A stretch of 64,000 nucleotides of DNA, taken from assembly GCF_026344005.1 (NCBI RefSeq), contig NZ_JAPKNH010000011.1:62001-126000 (forward strand). The letters run 5' to 3'. Of this stretch, positions 1-8,880 are shown in pieces (positions within the stretch are counted from its first letter, which is position 1; the number at the start of each line of letters is the position of its first letter). Position numbers and translations under genes: made by a program. The notes under the pieces are model-generated. The model searched no databases. It was not told the DNA's origin and was given only the letters and a program-made list of their open reading frames with translations. This DNA is from Kaistia terrae (lineage in GTDB: Bacteria; Pseudomonadota; Alphaproteobacteria; Rhizobiales; Kaistiaceae).

Positions 1-2
1 GC

Positions 3-158
3 GACAGCGAAAGCTACCGCTATCTGGTCGAATCGATCCGCCGCTTTCCGCACCAAGAGCGCTTTGCCGAGATGATCCGGCAGGCCGGATTTGCCAAAGT
101 CTCCTATCGCAATCTGACGGGCGGCATCGCCGCCATTCACTCGGGCTGGAAAATCTGA
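3..158 (+). CDS. ubiE: UbiE, C-terminal fragment (ubiquinone/menaquinone C-methyltransferase)
   Basis: Only the last 51 codons lie in the window; the gene starts beyond the left edge. UbiE is a cytosolic SAM-dependent C-methyltransferase of ubiquinone biosynthesis. The fragment reads [10 protein letters not shown], then [10 protein letters not shown], then [17 protein letters not shown], the typical carboxy end of the family, whose [14 protein letters not shown] signature is highly conserved. The stop lies four bases before the ubiB start, so the two genes are almost certainly co-transcribed. The reading frame begins at base 3. Identification is firm despite the truncation. Confidence 0.93.
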   Translation, partial: DSESYRYLVESIRRFPHQERFAEMIRQAGFAKVSYRNLTGGIAAIHSGWKI

Positions 159-162
159 CGCA

Positions 163-1737
163 ATGGCGCTCGGCATAGCCGCCCTTTTCCGCCTCGCCGC
201 GGCAGGTTTCGTTCTGGCGCGTGAAGGCGCGTTCAGCCTCGTGGACATTGATGACCTGCCGTCCGGCGCCCGCCTTGGCGTTCGGCTCGGCCGGCTGGTG
301 GAGCGGCGTTCGGCGCTGGTCGCCGATCGCGGCGAGCGGATCACCGCCGCTCTCAACAAGCTCGGCCCTTCCTATGTGAAGCTCGGCCAGTTCATGGCGA
401 CCCGGCCCGATTTCGTCGGCGAGGATGTTGCCGATGCGCTCGGAAAGCTGCGCGACGAGATCGAGCCCTTCGGCGAGCCGGCGGCGCGCGTCGTCATCGA
501 GAAGAATTTCGGCAAGCCGGTCGACACCATCTTCACCAATTTCTCGCCGCCGATCGCCGCCGCCTCGATCGCGCAGGTGCACAAGGCCGATGTGATCGAA
601 AGCGATGGCAGCCTGCGCGCCGTTGCCGTCAAGGTTTTGCGTCCGGGCGTGCGCACGCGCTTCCACCGCGATCTCGAAACCTTCTATGCCGGCGCAAAGC
701 TGGTCGAACGCATGGATCCGGCAATGCAGCGGCTCAAGCCGCTCGCCGTCGTCGACACGCTCGCGCGATCCGTATCGATGGAAATGGACCTCCGCCTCGA
801 AGCGGCGGCCCTTTCGGAAATGGCCGAGCGCACCCAAGGCGACCCCGGCTTCCGCGTGCCAAAAGTCGACTGGGCCCGGACGGCGCGCGATGTCTTGACC
901 ATGGAGTGGATCGACGGCGTCAAGCTTTCTGATCCCGTCGGCATCGAAGCCGCCGGCCATGATCTGAAGGCTGTCGCCCGCCGGCTGATGCAGGCGTTCC
1001 TGCGCCACGCCATGCGCGACGGCTTCTTCCATGCCGACATGCACCAGGGCAATCTGTTCGTCGATGCGGCCGGCGACGTCGTCGCGGTCGATTTCGGCAT
1101 CATGGGCCGGCTCGGCCAGGCCGAGCGACGATTCCTCGCCGAAATCCTCTATGGCTTCATCAAGCGCGACTACCTGCGCATCGCTGAAGTTCATATGGAA
1201 GCCGGCTATGTACCGGCACGCCACGCGCCGGAAGATTTTGCCCAGGCACTGCGCGCTATCGGCGAGCCGATCCATGGCCAGCCGGCCAGCGATATCTCGA
1301 TGGCCAAGCTGCTGACGCTGCTGTTCGAAGTTACCGAGCTGTTCGACATGCAGACGCGGCCGGAACTTCTCATGTTGCAGAAGACCATGGTTGTCGTCGA
1401 AGGCGTCGCCCGCTCGCTCGATCCCACCTTCGACATGTGGGACGCCTCGGAACCGGTTGTGCGCGAATGGATCGAGCGCAATCTCGGGCCGCTGGGCAAG
1501 CTCCAGGAAGCCGGCTCCGGCATCGCCGACCTCGGCCGCGCCGTGACGAGCCTGCCGACCATGCTGCAGCATGGCGCGCGGATCGCCGCGCAATTGAGCG
1601 ACGCGACCCGCGACGGCATCACGCTGTCGCCGGAAACCGTCGAGGCGATCGGCCGGGCCGAAGGCCGGGGCAATCGCTGGCTGACGATCGGCGTCTGGGT
1701 GGCGGTTGTGCTGCTCGCCTGGAATATGTTCACGTAG
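163..1737 (+). CDS. ubiB: UbiB, ABC1/ADCK atypical kinase required for ubiquinone biosynthesis
   Basis: Protein of 524 aa, the usual length. UbiB is a membrane-associated protein-kinase-like ATPase that supports the aerobic ubiquinone biosynthesis complex. Visible family marks are the KLGQ motif near residues 73-76 followed by FMATRPD, the alanine-rich nucleotide loop AAASIAQVHKA, an invariant-lysine stretch VAVKVLRPGV, the catalytic loop HADMHQGNLFVD and the metal-binding VDFGIMG. The C-terminus ends in a hydrophobic stretch (WLTIGVWVAVVLLAWNMF) fitting a membrane anchor. The ATG at 163 directly follows ubiE, and coaBC begins 45 bases after the stop, matching the ubiE-ubiB-coaBC order common in Rhizobiales. 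Confidence 0.96.
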   Translation: MALGIAALFRLAAAGFVLAREGAFSLVDIDDLPSGARLGVRLGRLVERRSALVADRGERITAALNKLGPSYVKLGQFMATRPDFVGEDVADALGKLRDEIEPFGEPAARVVIEKNFGKPVDTIFTNFSPPIAAASIAQVHKADVIESDGSLRAVAVKVLRPGVRTRFHRDLETFYAGAKLVERMDPAMQRLKPLAVVDTLARSVSMEMDLRLEAAALSEMAERTQGDPGFRVPKVDWARTARDVLTMEWIDGVKLSDPVGIEAAGHDLKAVARRLMQAFLRHAMRDGFFHADMHQGNLFVDAAGDVVAVDFGIMGRLGQAERRFLAEILYGFIKRDYLRIAEVHMEAGYVPARHAPEDFAQALRAIGEPIHGQPASDISMAKLLTLLFEVTELFDMQTRPELLMLQKTMVVVEGVARSLDPTFDMWDASEPVVREWIERNLGPLGKLQEAGSGIADLGRAVTSLPTMLQHGARIAAQLSDATRDGITLSPETVEAIGRAEGRGNRWLTIGVWVAVVLLAWNMFT

Positions 1738-1782
1738 TTTTGGCCTTCGCGCACCGCGCGGGGACGACAGCGGGGAAGCATC

Positions 1783-3033
1783 ATGGCGGATTTTGACGCG
1801 ACGCTTCAGGGCAAGCGCATCCTGCTGATCATCGCGGGCGGCATCGCCGCCTATAAGAGCCTCGACCTGATCCGCCGCCTGAAAGAGCGCGGCGCCACGG
1901 TTCGCGTGGTGATGACCAAGGGCGCGACCGAGTTCATCACCCCGCTCGCGGCCGGCGCACTCGCCGGCGGCACCGTCTACACCGATCTGTTCGACCGCGA
2001 ATCCGAGCAGGATGTCGGCCACATCCGGCTTGCCCGCGAGGCGGACCTGATCGTCGTCGCCCCCGCCACCGCCGATCTGATGGCGAAGATGGCCGGCGGG
2101 CATGCCGACGACCTCGCCAGCGCTGTTCTGCTCGCGACCAAGCTTCCCGTCCTCGTCGCTCCGGCGATGAACCCGGCCATGTGGGCGCACCCGGCAACCC
2201 AGCGCAACATCGCGACGCTCCTCGCCGACGGCATCCGGCTTGCCGGTCCCGAACGCGGCGAAATGGCAGAGAGCGGCGAGGCCGGAACCGGACGCATGTC
2301 CGAGCCGCTGGCCATCGTCGCGGCGGTCGAGGCGCTTCTCTCTGGCGACAATGGCGCAGACGCAAGCGCCAAGCCCTTGTTGGGAAAGCATGTTCTGGTG
2401 ACGGCCGGGCCGACGCACGAGCCGATCGACCCCGTCCGCTACATTGCCAACCGCTCCTCCGGCAAGCAGGGTTTTGCCATCGCGGCGGCAGCTGCGGCGG
2501 CAGGCGCCCGGGTGACGTTGGTCGCCGGACCGGTCGGGATGGCGGATCCCGAGGGCGTTTCGGTGCGCCGGGTCGAGACGGCGCGCGACATGCTGGCTGC
2601 CGTCGAGATCGCGCTTCCCGCCGATATCGCCATCTTCGCCGCGGCGGTTGCCGACTGGCGGCCGGCGCATGAAGCGGTCTCGAAGCTGAAGAAGGACGGC
2701 TCCGGCATCGTGCCGCCGCTGCACGTGACCGAGAACCCCGACATCCTTGCAACCATTGCGCATCGCCGGGACGGTCGCCCCGGCCTCGTCGTGGGCTTCG
2801 CCGCCGAGACGGACGATGTGCTTGAAAACGCAACGAAAAAGCTAAGCCGCAAGGGCGCCGACATCATCGTCGCCAATGACGTTTCGCCGGCGAATAATGT
2901 CATGGGCGGCGCAGCCAACACCGTTCATCTGGTGACAGCGGAGGGCATCGAAAGCTGGCCGCAGCTTCCGAAGGACGAGGTCGCCCGCCGCCTCGTGCAC
3001 TGGATCGCCGGCCGCGTTCCGACCAAAGCCTGA
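1783..3033 (+). CDS. coaBC: CoaBC, phosphopantothenoylcysteine synthetase/decarboxylase
   Basis: Bifunctional coenzyme A enzyme of 416 aa that ligates cysteine to 4'-phosphopantothenate (CoaB) and decarboxylates the product (CoaC, FMN-dependent). The N-terminal flavoprotein half shows GGIAAYKSLDLIRRLKERG, the PATADLMAKMA segment equivalent to the PASANT motif, and the substrate-binding PAMNPAMW. The C-terminal CoaB half begins near residue 200 with LVTAGPTHEPIDPVR, followed by the nucleotide-binding ANRSSGKQG and the KLKKDG lysine cluster. Both halves are complete. It is a cytosolic housekeeping gene in the ubiE-ubiB-coaBC-dut cluster. Confidence 0.96.
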   Translation: MADFDATLQGKRILLIIAGGIAAYKSLDLIRRLKERGATVRVVMTKGATEFITPLAAGALAGGTVYTDLFDRESEQDVGHIRLAREADLIVVAPATADLMAKMAGGHADDLASAVLLATKLPVLVAPAMNPAMWAHPATQRNIATLLADGIRLAGPERGEMAESGEAGTGRMSEPLAIVAAVEALLSGDNGADASAKPLLGKHVLVTAGPTHEPIDPVRYIANRSSGKQGFAIAAAAAAAGARVTLVAGPVGMADPEGVSVRRVETARDMLAAVEIALPADIAIFAAAVADWRPAHEAVSKLKKDGSGIVPPLHVTENPDILATIAHRRDGRPGLVVGFAAETDDVLENATKKLSRKGADIIVANDVSPANNVMGGAANTVHLVTAEGIESWPQLPKDEVARRLVHWIAGRVPTKA

Positions 3034-3035
3034 CC

Positions 3036-3040
3036 GGAGG
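3036..3040 (+). promoter_or_regulatory. Ribosome binding site that points to an AUC start
   Basis: GGAGG lies three bases after the coaBC stop. It is spaced five bases from the ATC codon at 3046 and 29 bases from the TTG at 3070, so it supports the upstream non-canonical start of the DUF4105 gene. Confidence 0.5.
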
Positions 3041-3045
3041 CACAC

Positions 3046-4059
3046 ATCATCCGCGCCCTCCTGACCCTGTTGCGATGGACCGGACGACTGGTCCTCTGGC
3101 TGGTGATCGCGCTGACCGCGACGCTGGTCGGCATGGCGTTCTGGTACCAGCTGCCGCTGCCGCCAATCGTGCTGAAGATTGCCATCGGCGCCTGGGCCAT
3201 CTTCGCGCTCGGCGTACTTTTCCTTGAGATAACAAGGCGTTCGTGGATCGTTCGCGGCGTCTATGCGCTGGCGCTGATCGCCGCTCTCGTCTGGTGGGCG
3301 AGCATAAAACCGAACTTTGATCACGAATGGGCGCCCGATGTCGCTCATATCGTCACCGGCACCCGCGACGGCGATATCGTCACCTTGGAGAACGTCCGCA
3401 ACTTCGACTGGCGGACGGAAACCGACTTCACGCCGCGCTGGGAAACCCGCGCCTACGACCTCTCGAAGGTGGAGAGCGTCGACCTGTTCCTGTCCTATTG
3501 GGCCGGGCCTGCGATTGCCCACACGCTGGTTTCCTTCGGCTTCGAAGGCGGCGAACATGTTGTTTTCTCAGCGGAAATCCGCAAGGAGAAGGGCGAGAGC
3601 TTCTCGTCGATCGGCGGCTTCTTCAAGGAGTTCGACCTGGCGCTGATCGCCGCCGACGAGCGCGACATCATCCGTTTGCGGACCAATATCCGTGGCGAGG
3701 ATGTCTATCGCTACCGGATCGAGATGCCGAAGGCGGGGATGCAGGCGCTGTTTCTCTCCTATCTCGAGACAGGAAACCACCTGGCGAAGGTCCCGACCTT
3801 CTACAATACCGTCACCGCCAATTGCACGACCGTGGTTTTCAAGCTTTTGCGCGCGCTCGACCCGGCGCTGCCGTTCGATTATCGCATCCTGCTTTCGGGC
3901 TATCTTCCCGGATATATCTATCAAAATCAGGGCTTTACCACTGGCCTGAGCGAGGCCGAATTCCGGCGTCGCGCCGCCATCAGCGCGCTTGGAATCGCCG
4001 CAGGAGACAGCCCAAACTTCTCCGAAGCCATCCGGGTTAACAGCCCCCCGCTCCGTTAA
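3046..4059 (+). CDS. DUF4105-domain membrane protein, probably AUC-started
   Basis: About 337 aa. Three hydrophobic segments occupy roughly the first 85 residues, followed by a large soluble domain matching DUF4105 (PF13387). Conserved blocks seen are DLFLSYWAGPAIAHTLVSFGF, with a family His, and YNTVTANCTTVVFKLL, with a Cys expected to be catalytic in a papain-like fold. Function is unproven; Bacteroidetes Lnb lipoprotein N-acyltransferases use a related domain. The start is unusual. GGAGG at 3036-3040 sits five bases before ATC at 3046, giving a start MIRALLTLLRW, whereas the first standard start in frame is a TTG at 3070 with no ribosome site. The gene lies between coaBC and dut, which are often adjacent in relatives. 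Confidence 0.75.
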   Translation: MIRALLTLLRWTGRLVLWLVIALTATLVGMAFWYQLPLPPIVLKIAIGAWAIFALGVLFLEITRRSWIVRGVYALALIAALVWWASIKPNFDHEWAPDVAHIVTGTRDGDIVTLENVRNFDWRTETDFTPRWETRAYDLSKVESVDLFLSYWAGPAIAHTLVSFGFEGGEHVVFSAEIRKEKGESFSSIGGFFKEFDLALIAADERDIIRLRTNIRGEDVYRYRIEMPKAGMQALFLSYLETGNHLAKVPTFYNTVTANCTTVVFKLLRALDPALPFDYRILLSGYLPGYIYQNQGFTTGLSEAEFRRRAAISALGIAAGDSPNFSEAIRVNSPPLR

Positions 4060-4081
4060 CACCCCGTTAGCCCATCGTTAA
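4056..4081 (+). promoter_or_regulatory. Candidate CtrA-type boxes upstream of dut
   Basis: TTAA at 4056, TTAG at 4067 and TTAA at 4078 are spaced exactly 11 bp apart, giving two overlapping near-matches to the alphaproteobacterial CtrA consensus TTAA-N7-TTAA. A further TTAA lies at 4037. They sit 17-42 bp before the dut start, where a promoter is expected. The site is inferred from the pattern only. Confidence 0.3.
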
Positions 4082-4097
4082 GCATGAGGACATTTCC

Positions 4098-4574
4098 GTG
4101 CCGCACCAGCCGACCATCGAACTGAAGGTGCTCGATCCCCGCCTGGAAGCCTGGGGAATGCCCGCCTATCAGAGCGACATGGCGGCGGCGATCGACCTGC
4201 GCGCCGCGCTCGACGCGCCCGTCTCGATCGAGGCCGGATCGCCGGCCATCCTGATCCCGAGCGGGCTCTCCCTCTTCATCCGCGACCCGTTCGTCGCCGC
4301 GATGATCCTTCCCCGCTCCGGCCTCGGTCACAAGACGGGTCTCGTGCTCGGCAATTCGACCGGGCTGATCGACGCCGACTATCTCGGGCCGATCCTCGTC
4401 AGCGTCTGGAACCGCAACGCATCCGGCACGCCGCCGATCGAAATCCAGCCCGGCGACCGAATCGCCCAGATGATGTTCGTGCCGGTGGTGCGGCCGCGCT
4501 TCGAGGTGGTCACGGAATTTTCCGCCGAGACTTCGCGCGGCGCCGGCGGCTTCGGCTCGACCGGCGGCAAATAG
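4098..4574 (+). CDS. dut: dUTPase (deoxyuridine 5'-triphosphate nucleotidohydrolase)
   Basis: 158-aa trimeric dUTPase that hydrolyses dUTP to dUMP and pyrophosphate, keeping uracil out of DNA and supplying thymidylate synthesis. All five motifs are present: AIDLRA (31-36), PRSGLG (72-77), GLIDADY (89-95), PGDRIAQM (118-125) and the glycine-rich [10 protein letters not shown] (147-156). The start is a GTG; no in-frame ATG lies just upstream. It follows the DUF4105 gene by 38 bp and precedes cysK by 70 bp. The upstream TTAA repeats could couple it to the cell cycle. Confidence 0.96.
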   Translation: MPHQPTIELKVLDPRLEAWGMPAYQSDMAAAIDLRAALDAPVSIEAGSPAILIPSGLSLFIRDPFVAAMILPRSGLGHKTGLVLGNSTGLIDADYLGPILVSVWNRNASGTPPIEIQPGDRIAQMMFVPVVRPRFEVVTEFSAETSRGAGGFGSTGGK

Positions 4575-4644
4575 CGAGGCTCGACCCGGCCGACCGGCTG
4601 GACTAGGCTTTCGACACAAGACAAACGGGTTGAGGAGACGAAGA

Positions 4645-5610
<966 letters not shown>

Positions 5611-5628
5611 GGCTGAGGGCTTTCCCCA

Positions 5629-5650
5629 CCTCTCCCGCGCGCGGGAGAGG
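5629..5650. repeat. Family A palindrome
   Basis: A perfect 22-bp palindrome, CCTCTCCCGCG followed by its reverse complement, 18 bp after the cysK stop. It is followed by TTTTGCTGAGG and may also help end cysK transcription. Confidence 0.75.
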
Positions 5651-5675
5651 GTTTTGCTGAGGGGTATCCCTCAGA

Positions 5676-5816
5676 GCCCGATCAAAACGCCTCAGCCGTG
5701 GGACAGGTGAGAGGCGCACTGCATCCGGCGTCATCCCCGCGAAGGCGGGGATCCATGCAGCTTCCCAAGGCACTCGGCTGAATGGATCCCGGGTCAAGCC
5801 CGGGATGACGGCGAGT
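5676..5816 (+). repeat. Direct duplication, copy 1 (141 bp)
   Basis: Starts at GCCCGATCAAAACGCC and ends at GATGACGGCGAGT. The same 141 bp recurs at 5831-5971, offset by 155 bp, with one difference seen (CAGCCGTGGG here, CAGCCATGGG there). It includes a complete family C hairpin element at 5730-5809. Confidence 0.92.
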
Positions 5817-5830
5817 ATGGTTGTCCAAGG

Positions 5831-5971
5831 GCCCGATCAAAACGCCTCAGCCATGGGACAGGTGAGAGGCGCACTGCATCCGGCGTCATCCCCGCGAAGG
5901 CGGGGATCCATGCAGCTTCCCAAGGCACTCGGCTGAATGGATCCCGGGTCAAGCCCGGGATGACGGCGAGT
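5831..5971 (+). repeat. Direct duplication, copy 2 (141 bp)
   Basis: Second copy of the 5676-5816 segment, separated from the first by 14 bp. The enclosed family C element is at 5885-5964. Near-identity suggests a recent tandem duplication. Confidence 0.92.
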
Positions 5972-5999
5972 TGGAGAATTCGGGCGAGGCTCGTCCTGC

Positions 6000-6037
6000 C
6001 CCCTCGCCCGCTTGCGGGAGAGGGCTGGGGTGAGGGG
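6000..6037. repeat. Family A half element
   Basis: CCCTCGCCCGCTTGCGGGAG followed by AGGGCTGGGGTGAGGGG. It is the right-hand half of the paired family A element found complete at 18161, 43086, 44213 and 49140. Confidence 0.75.
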
Positions 6038-6071
6038 CTTTTCTTTCGGGCTGCCCCGCCCACCCCGTCCT

Positions 6072-6178
6072 CAACATCCTGAGGTGCCGGCGAAGCCGGC
6101 CTCGAAGGACGCAGGGGGCCGTGCAAGCCAGGTCGCCTTGCGTGCTTCGAGACGGCCCTTCGGGCCTCCTCAGCATGT
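6072..6178. repeat. Family D inverted-repeat element
   Basis: Outer ends CAACATCCTGAGG and CCTCAGCATGT are nearly inverted. Inner segments CCTCGAAGGACG and CGTGCTTCGAG are also roughly inverted, as in the element at 14449-14577. Confidence 0.7.
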
Positions 6179-6230
6179 CGAGAACCGACCACCTCATCAC
6201 GGAGTTGCCCCCTCGGCACCCAACTCCCCC

Positions 6231-6337
6231 GTCATCCCGGCGGAAACGGGGATCCAGACACGCCGTCGCCGGGCGAGATGCCTGTGCGTCGATTTCCCTG
6301 GCCTGAGCTTATGGGCCCCGGCCTTCGCCGGGGCGAC
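6231..6337. repeat. Degenerate family C element
   Basis: The left arm is GTCATCCCGGCGGAAACGGG and the right arm is a GGCCCCGGCCTTCGCCGGGG stretch. Relative to the copy at 26660 both arms have diverged. Confidence 0.55.
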
Positions 6338-6356
6338 AAGCAGGCACGCCCCCCAA

Positions 6357-6390
6357 ACAAAAAAGGGGCCGGCGCGAACGCCGGCCCCTT
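6357..6390 (-). terminator. Rho-independent terminator of the SDR gene
   Basis: On the minus strand a 12-bp stem (6379-6390 with 6363-6374) closes a CGAA/TTCG tetraloop and is followed by a run of Ts (A-rich 6357-6364 on +). It lies 18 bp after the SDR stop. Confidence 0.9.
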
Positions 6391-6407
6391 CGATGGAAAA
6401 GAAAAAC

Positions 6408-7169
6408 TCAGACCCAGCCGCCGTCGACGACGTAGCTCTGGTTGGTGCAGCCGGAGGCTTCTTCGGAGGCGAAGAACAGCACCGGCTTGGCGATGTCGTC
6501 CGGGAACAGCTTGCGCTTCAGGCACTGCTTGGCCATCAGATCGGCTTCGGCTTCCGGCGTCAGCCAGAGGTCGATCTGGCGCTGGGTCATGATCCAGCCG
6601 GGGACGACGCAGCAGACGCGGATGTTGAACGGGCCGAGATCGCGCGCCAGGCCACGGGTAAGGCCCTGCACGGCGGATTTGGCCGAGGTGTAGGCCGGCA
6701 TGCCGCCCTGGCCGATCATCCAGGATGTCGAGCCCATGTTGATGATGGCGCCGCCGCCGGCTGCCTTCATGTCCTCGGCAACGGCCTGGGCCGCGAAGAA
6801 CTGGTGGCGGATGTTGACCTGGTAGCGCTCGTCCCAATATTCGGGCGTCACGTCTTCCAGCTTGTGGCGCTGGTCGTGCGCGGCGTTGTTGACCAGGATC
6901 GTGATCGGCCCGAGCGCTTCACGCACATTGGCGATCGACTGGCGCAAAGCTGCGATATCGCGCAGGTCGCACTTTTCGAAGTGCACGGTGCCGGTGGCGG
7001 AAAGCTCTTTTACGAGCGCTTCGGAAGCTTCGGCGTTGATGTCGAGGAAGCCGACTTTCGAGCCCTGGGCGACGAAGTGGCGAACAATGGCTTCGCCGAT
7101 TCCGCTGCCGCCGCCGGTGATGAGCACGGTCCGGCCCTTGAGGCTCGGATAAATGGCGCCGCTGGTCAT
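6408..7169 (-). CDS. SDR-family dehydrogenase, sugar 1-dehydrogenase-like
   Basis: 253-aa short-chain dehydrogenase. It has the NAD(P)-binding TGGGSGIG (18-25), NNAA (94-97) and the catalytic triad S147, Y160 and K164 in GSTS and YTSAK. The start SGAIYPSLKGRTVLITGGGS and the block HKLEDVTPEYWDERYQVNIRH closely recall Caulobacter D-xylose 1-dehydrogenase as remembered, so a pentose or hexose substrate oxidised to its lactone is the best guess. It stands alone with its own terminator; no sugar pathway genes are nearby. The accessory, low-GC ParB-like gene diverges from it upstream. Confidence 0.85.
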   Translation of the reverse strand: MTSGAIYPSLKGRTVLITGGGSGIGEAIVRHFVAQGSKVGFLDINAEASEALVKELSATGTVHFEKCDLRDIAALRQSIANVREALGPITILVNNAAHDQRHKLEDVTPEYWDERYQVNIRHQFFAAQAVAEDMKAAGGGAIINMGSTSWMIGQGGMPAYTSAKSAVQGLTRGLARDLGPFNIRVCCVVPGWIMTQRQIDLWLTPEAEADLMAKQCLKRKLFPDDIAKPVLFFASEEASGCTNQSYVVDGGWV

Positions 7170-7477
7170 GAGTGTTTCCGTCCCTGAAACGATGTCTCTT
7201 CGCCGGCAGGGCCGGCCCGCGCCTGTTTTAGGCCAAACCGGGAAGGAGAGGAATCAAAATTTGAGGGGCGCACGTCAGAGGGGGAAAGACCCGGAGCACT
7301 GGCTGTTGCTCGCGACGGTCGTTCCACAATCGCGGCGAAGATGCCGACGACGCTGCTGCCCAGCTAAGCGGCGTTGCCAACGCCACAACCATGCAGAAAT
7401 TCCCAACGGTAAGGTTGCATGAACAGATAGACTCTGGCGTATCTATACTAGTTAAACTTGCGACCGGGGGCTCGCAC
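7170..7477. other. Divergent intergenic region between SDR and ParB-like genes
   Basis: 308 bp with no credible gene. It should hold the SDR promoter and that of the low-GC gene. A possible -10 hexamer TATACT lies at 7444-7449, but no well-spaced -35 was found. GGGGG at 7466-7470 is the likely ribosome site of the downstream gene. Base composition falls towards the right end. Confidence 0.5.
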
Positions 7478-8791
7478 ATGGCATTTCGCTCACTGCCACT
7501 TTCGCTACTCATAGTAAACAAGGCGAATGATCGTCACGGCGAACTCGAAAATGAAACTGCCGCGATCGGATGGCTGTTCAGCAACCGCGAACTGCATATG
7601 AGGAATTTAGCCAAGGACATCGTCGCGGAGGGCGGGATATACGACGCTCCGCTAGTCACCCCCAACGGCGAAGAATACCTGGTATTCGACGGAAACCGTC
7701 GCGTGACCTGCATGAAGCTCATTGCAAGGCCCAATCGCTCGCCGACAATTGAGCTCCAGCGCTTTTTCATCGAACTTCGAGAGCAATGGGAAGGCGAGTT
7801 TCCCAGTCGCATTACGTGCCAAGTTGAAAGCAACCGGGATCGGATCGATGACATACTTTATCGACGGCACACCGGCACCCAGAATGGAGTTGGCCAGAGT
7901 ACTTGGGACGACCGTATGAAGTCGAACTTCGTTGAACGAACCGGCAAATCAAGCGGTCTTCATATTGCGGACGAAGTGGAGAAACGGTTGGTTGGCGCTA
8001 GCCTATGGGATAGTAAGCGGAAAATACCACGTTCTAACATGAACCGCTTGCTATCGTCCGAGGCCTACAGAAACCGCGTTGGGTTCAGCATCTCGCGCGG
8101 CAATTTTGAATTCACTCACAACGAAACTGCCTCACTCAAGGCATTGTTTAAAATCGCAGACGATCTCACAAGCAAATCAGTCGTTTTGAACGACATCTGG
8201 GACGTATCCGCGAAGCGACAATATCTAGATCGGTTGGATCGCGAAGGCGTATTGCCTACCGCAGCAGACGTTTTGACACCCCCGTCAATGCCACCGAGCA
8301 AGCCCCTAGCGATATCACAGCCAAAGCCATTCTCAGCGCCCAAGACACAGCCGAGGATCACGCTGATACCCAACGACGTCGAATACCCTCTGACATGGTC
8401 CGGAGAACAGCAACGACTCAAGGCGATATGGGACGAACTTGCATGCAATTTAGAGCTCTCCAAGCACCCTAACGCCATAGCGGTAATGTTCCGGGTTCTG
8501 GTTGAGCTTGCAGTGGATAGCTACATCCGAAGCATGAACCTGTCGGAGGTTCACGAGAATGACAAGTTGTCCAATCGCGTGTTAAAAGTTGCGGCGGATA
8601 TGAACGCGAGGAAAAAAATCGATAAACGATACTATGATGAGTGTAAAAAGCTAAACAATTCAGATCAATTACTATCAATGGCAACGATGAATAGCTGGGT
8701 TCATTCGCCAAGATTTAATCCGTCACCGCAACACATGATATCAATGTGGGGTTCCTTATCGACTTTCATCGTTGAATGCATAAACGCGTAG
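7478..8791 (+). CDS. Orphan protein with ParB/sulfiredoxin-like N-domain and helical C-domain
   Basis: 437 aa, not assigned to a characterised family. Residues about 1-130 look like a ParB/Srx fold: LPLSLLIVNKANDRHGELEN, then YLVFDGNRRVTCMKLI, where GNRR (72-75) stands at the place of the ParB GERR motif. HTGTQNGVGQSTWDDRMKS (131-149) resembles a block following this domain in other ParB-like proteins. A proline-rich linker (about 266-293) joins a helical domain (about 300-437) containing AVMFRVLVELAVDSYI and NSWVHSPRFNPSPQHM. Base use is strikingly AT-rich: 17 of 60 bases at 8621-8680 are G or C, against well over 60% around it. The ATG at 7478 follows GGGGG by seven bases. No partner gene is adjacent. 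Probably acquired by transfer; a defence or DNA-transaction role is only a guess. Confidence 0.7.
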   Translation: MAFRSLPLSLLIVNKANDRHGELENETAAIGWLFSNRELHMRNLAKDIVAEGGIYDAPLVTPNGEEYLVFDGNRRVTCMKLIARPNRSPTIELQRFFIELREQWEGEFPSRITCQVESNRDRIDDILYRRHTGTQNGVGQSTWDDRMKSNFVERTGKSSGLHIADEVEKRLVGASLWDSKRKIPRSNMNRLLSSEAYRNRVGFSISRGNFEFTHNETASLKALFKIADDLTSKSVVLNDIWDVSAKRQYLDRLDREGVLPTAADVLTPPSMPPSKPLAISQPKPFSAPKTQPRITLIPNDVEYPLTWSGEQQRLKAIWDELACNLELSKHPNAIAVMFRVLVELAVDSYIRSMNLSEVHENDKLSNRVLKVAADMNARKKIDKRYYDECKKLNNSDQLLSMATMNSWVHSPRFNPSPQHMISMWGSLSTFIVECINA

Positions 8792-8880
8792 CGATCGAGC
8801 TGAGATAACACTCTCGGAGTGCCGCCGCAGGCTCTTGTCGTGATCCCTGGTTGGATTCCTCCTTACTCACGAACAGTTAG

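Larger units (their letters stand above)
5611..6357. other. Gene-free block made of dispersed repeats
   Basis: No credible gene lies between cysK and the SDR gene. The block holds, in order, a 22-bp palindrome of family A, a near-perfect 141-bp direct duplication carrying two family C elements, a half family A element, a family D element and a degenerate family C element. Open frames across it have no ribosome site and follow the repeats. Confidence 0.8.

Noticed and set aside
6012-7187. A 391-codon + strand frame over the repeat block and SDR gene
   Set aside because: It runs through family A, D and C repeats and then antisense to the SDR gene; no protein family is recognisable.
7478-8791. 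HEPN ribonuclease call for the C-domain of the orphan protein
   Set aside because: The helical region lacks a clear R-x4-6-H motif; the nearest pair, R351 and H359, has seven residues between them.
7170-8880. Attachment-site direct repeats flanking the low-GC gene
   Set aside because: No repeated segment of useful length was found on both sides, and no tRNA or integrase gene is adjacent.
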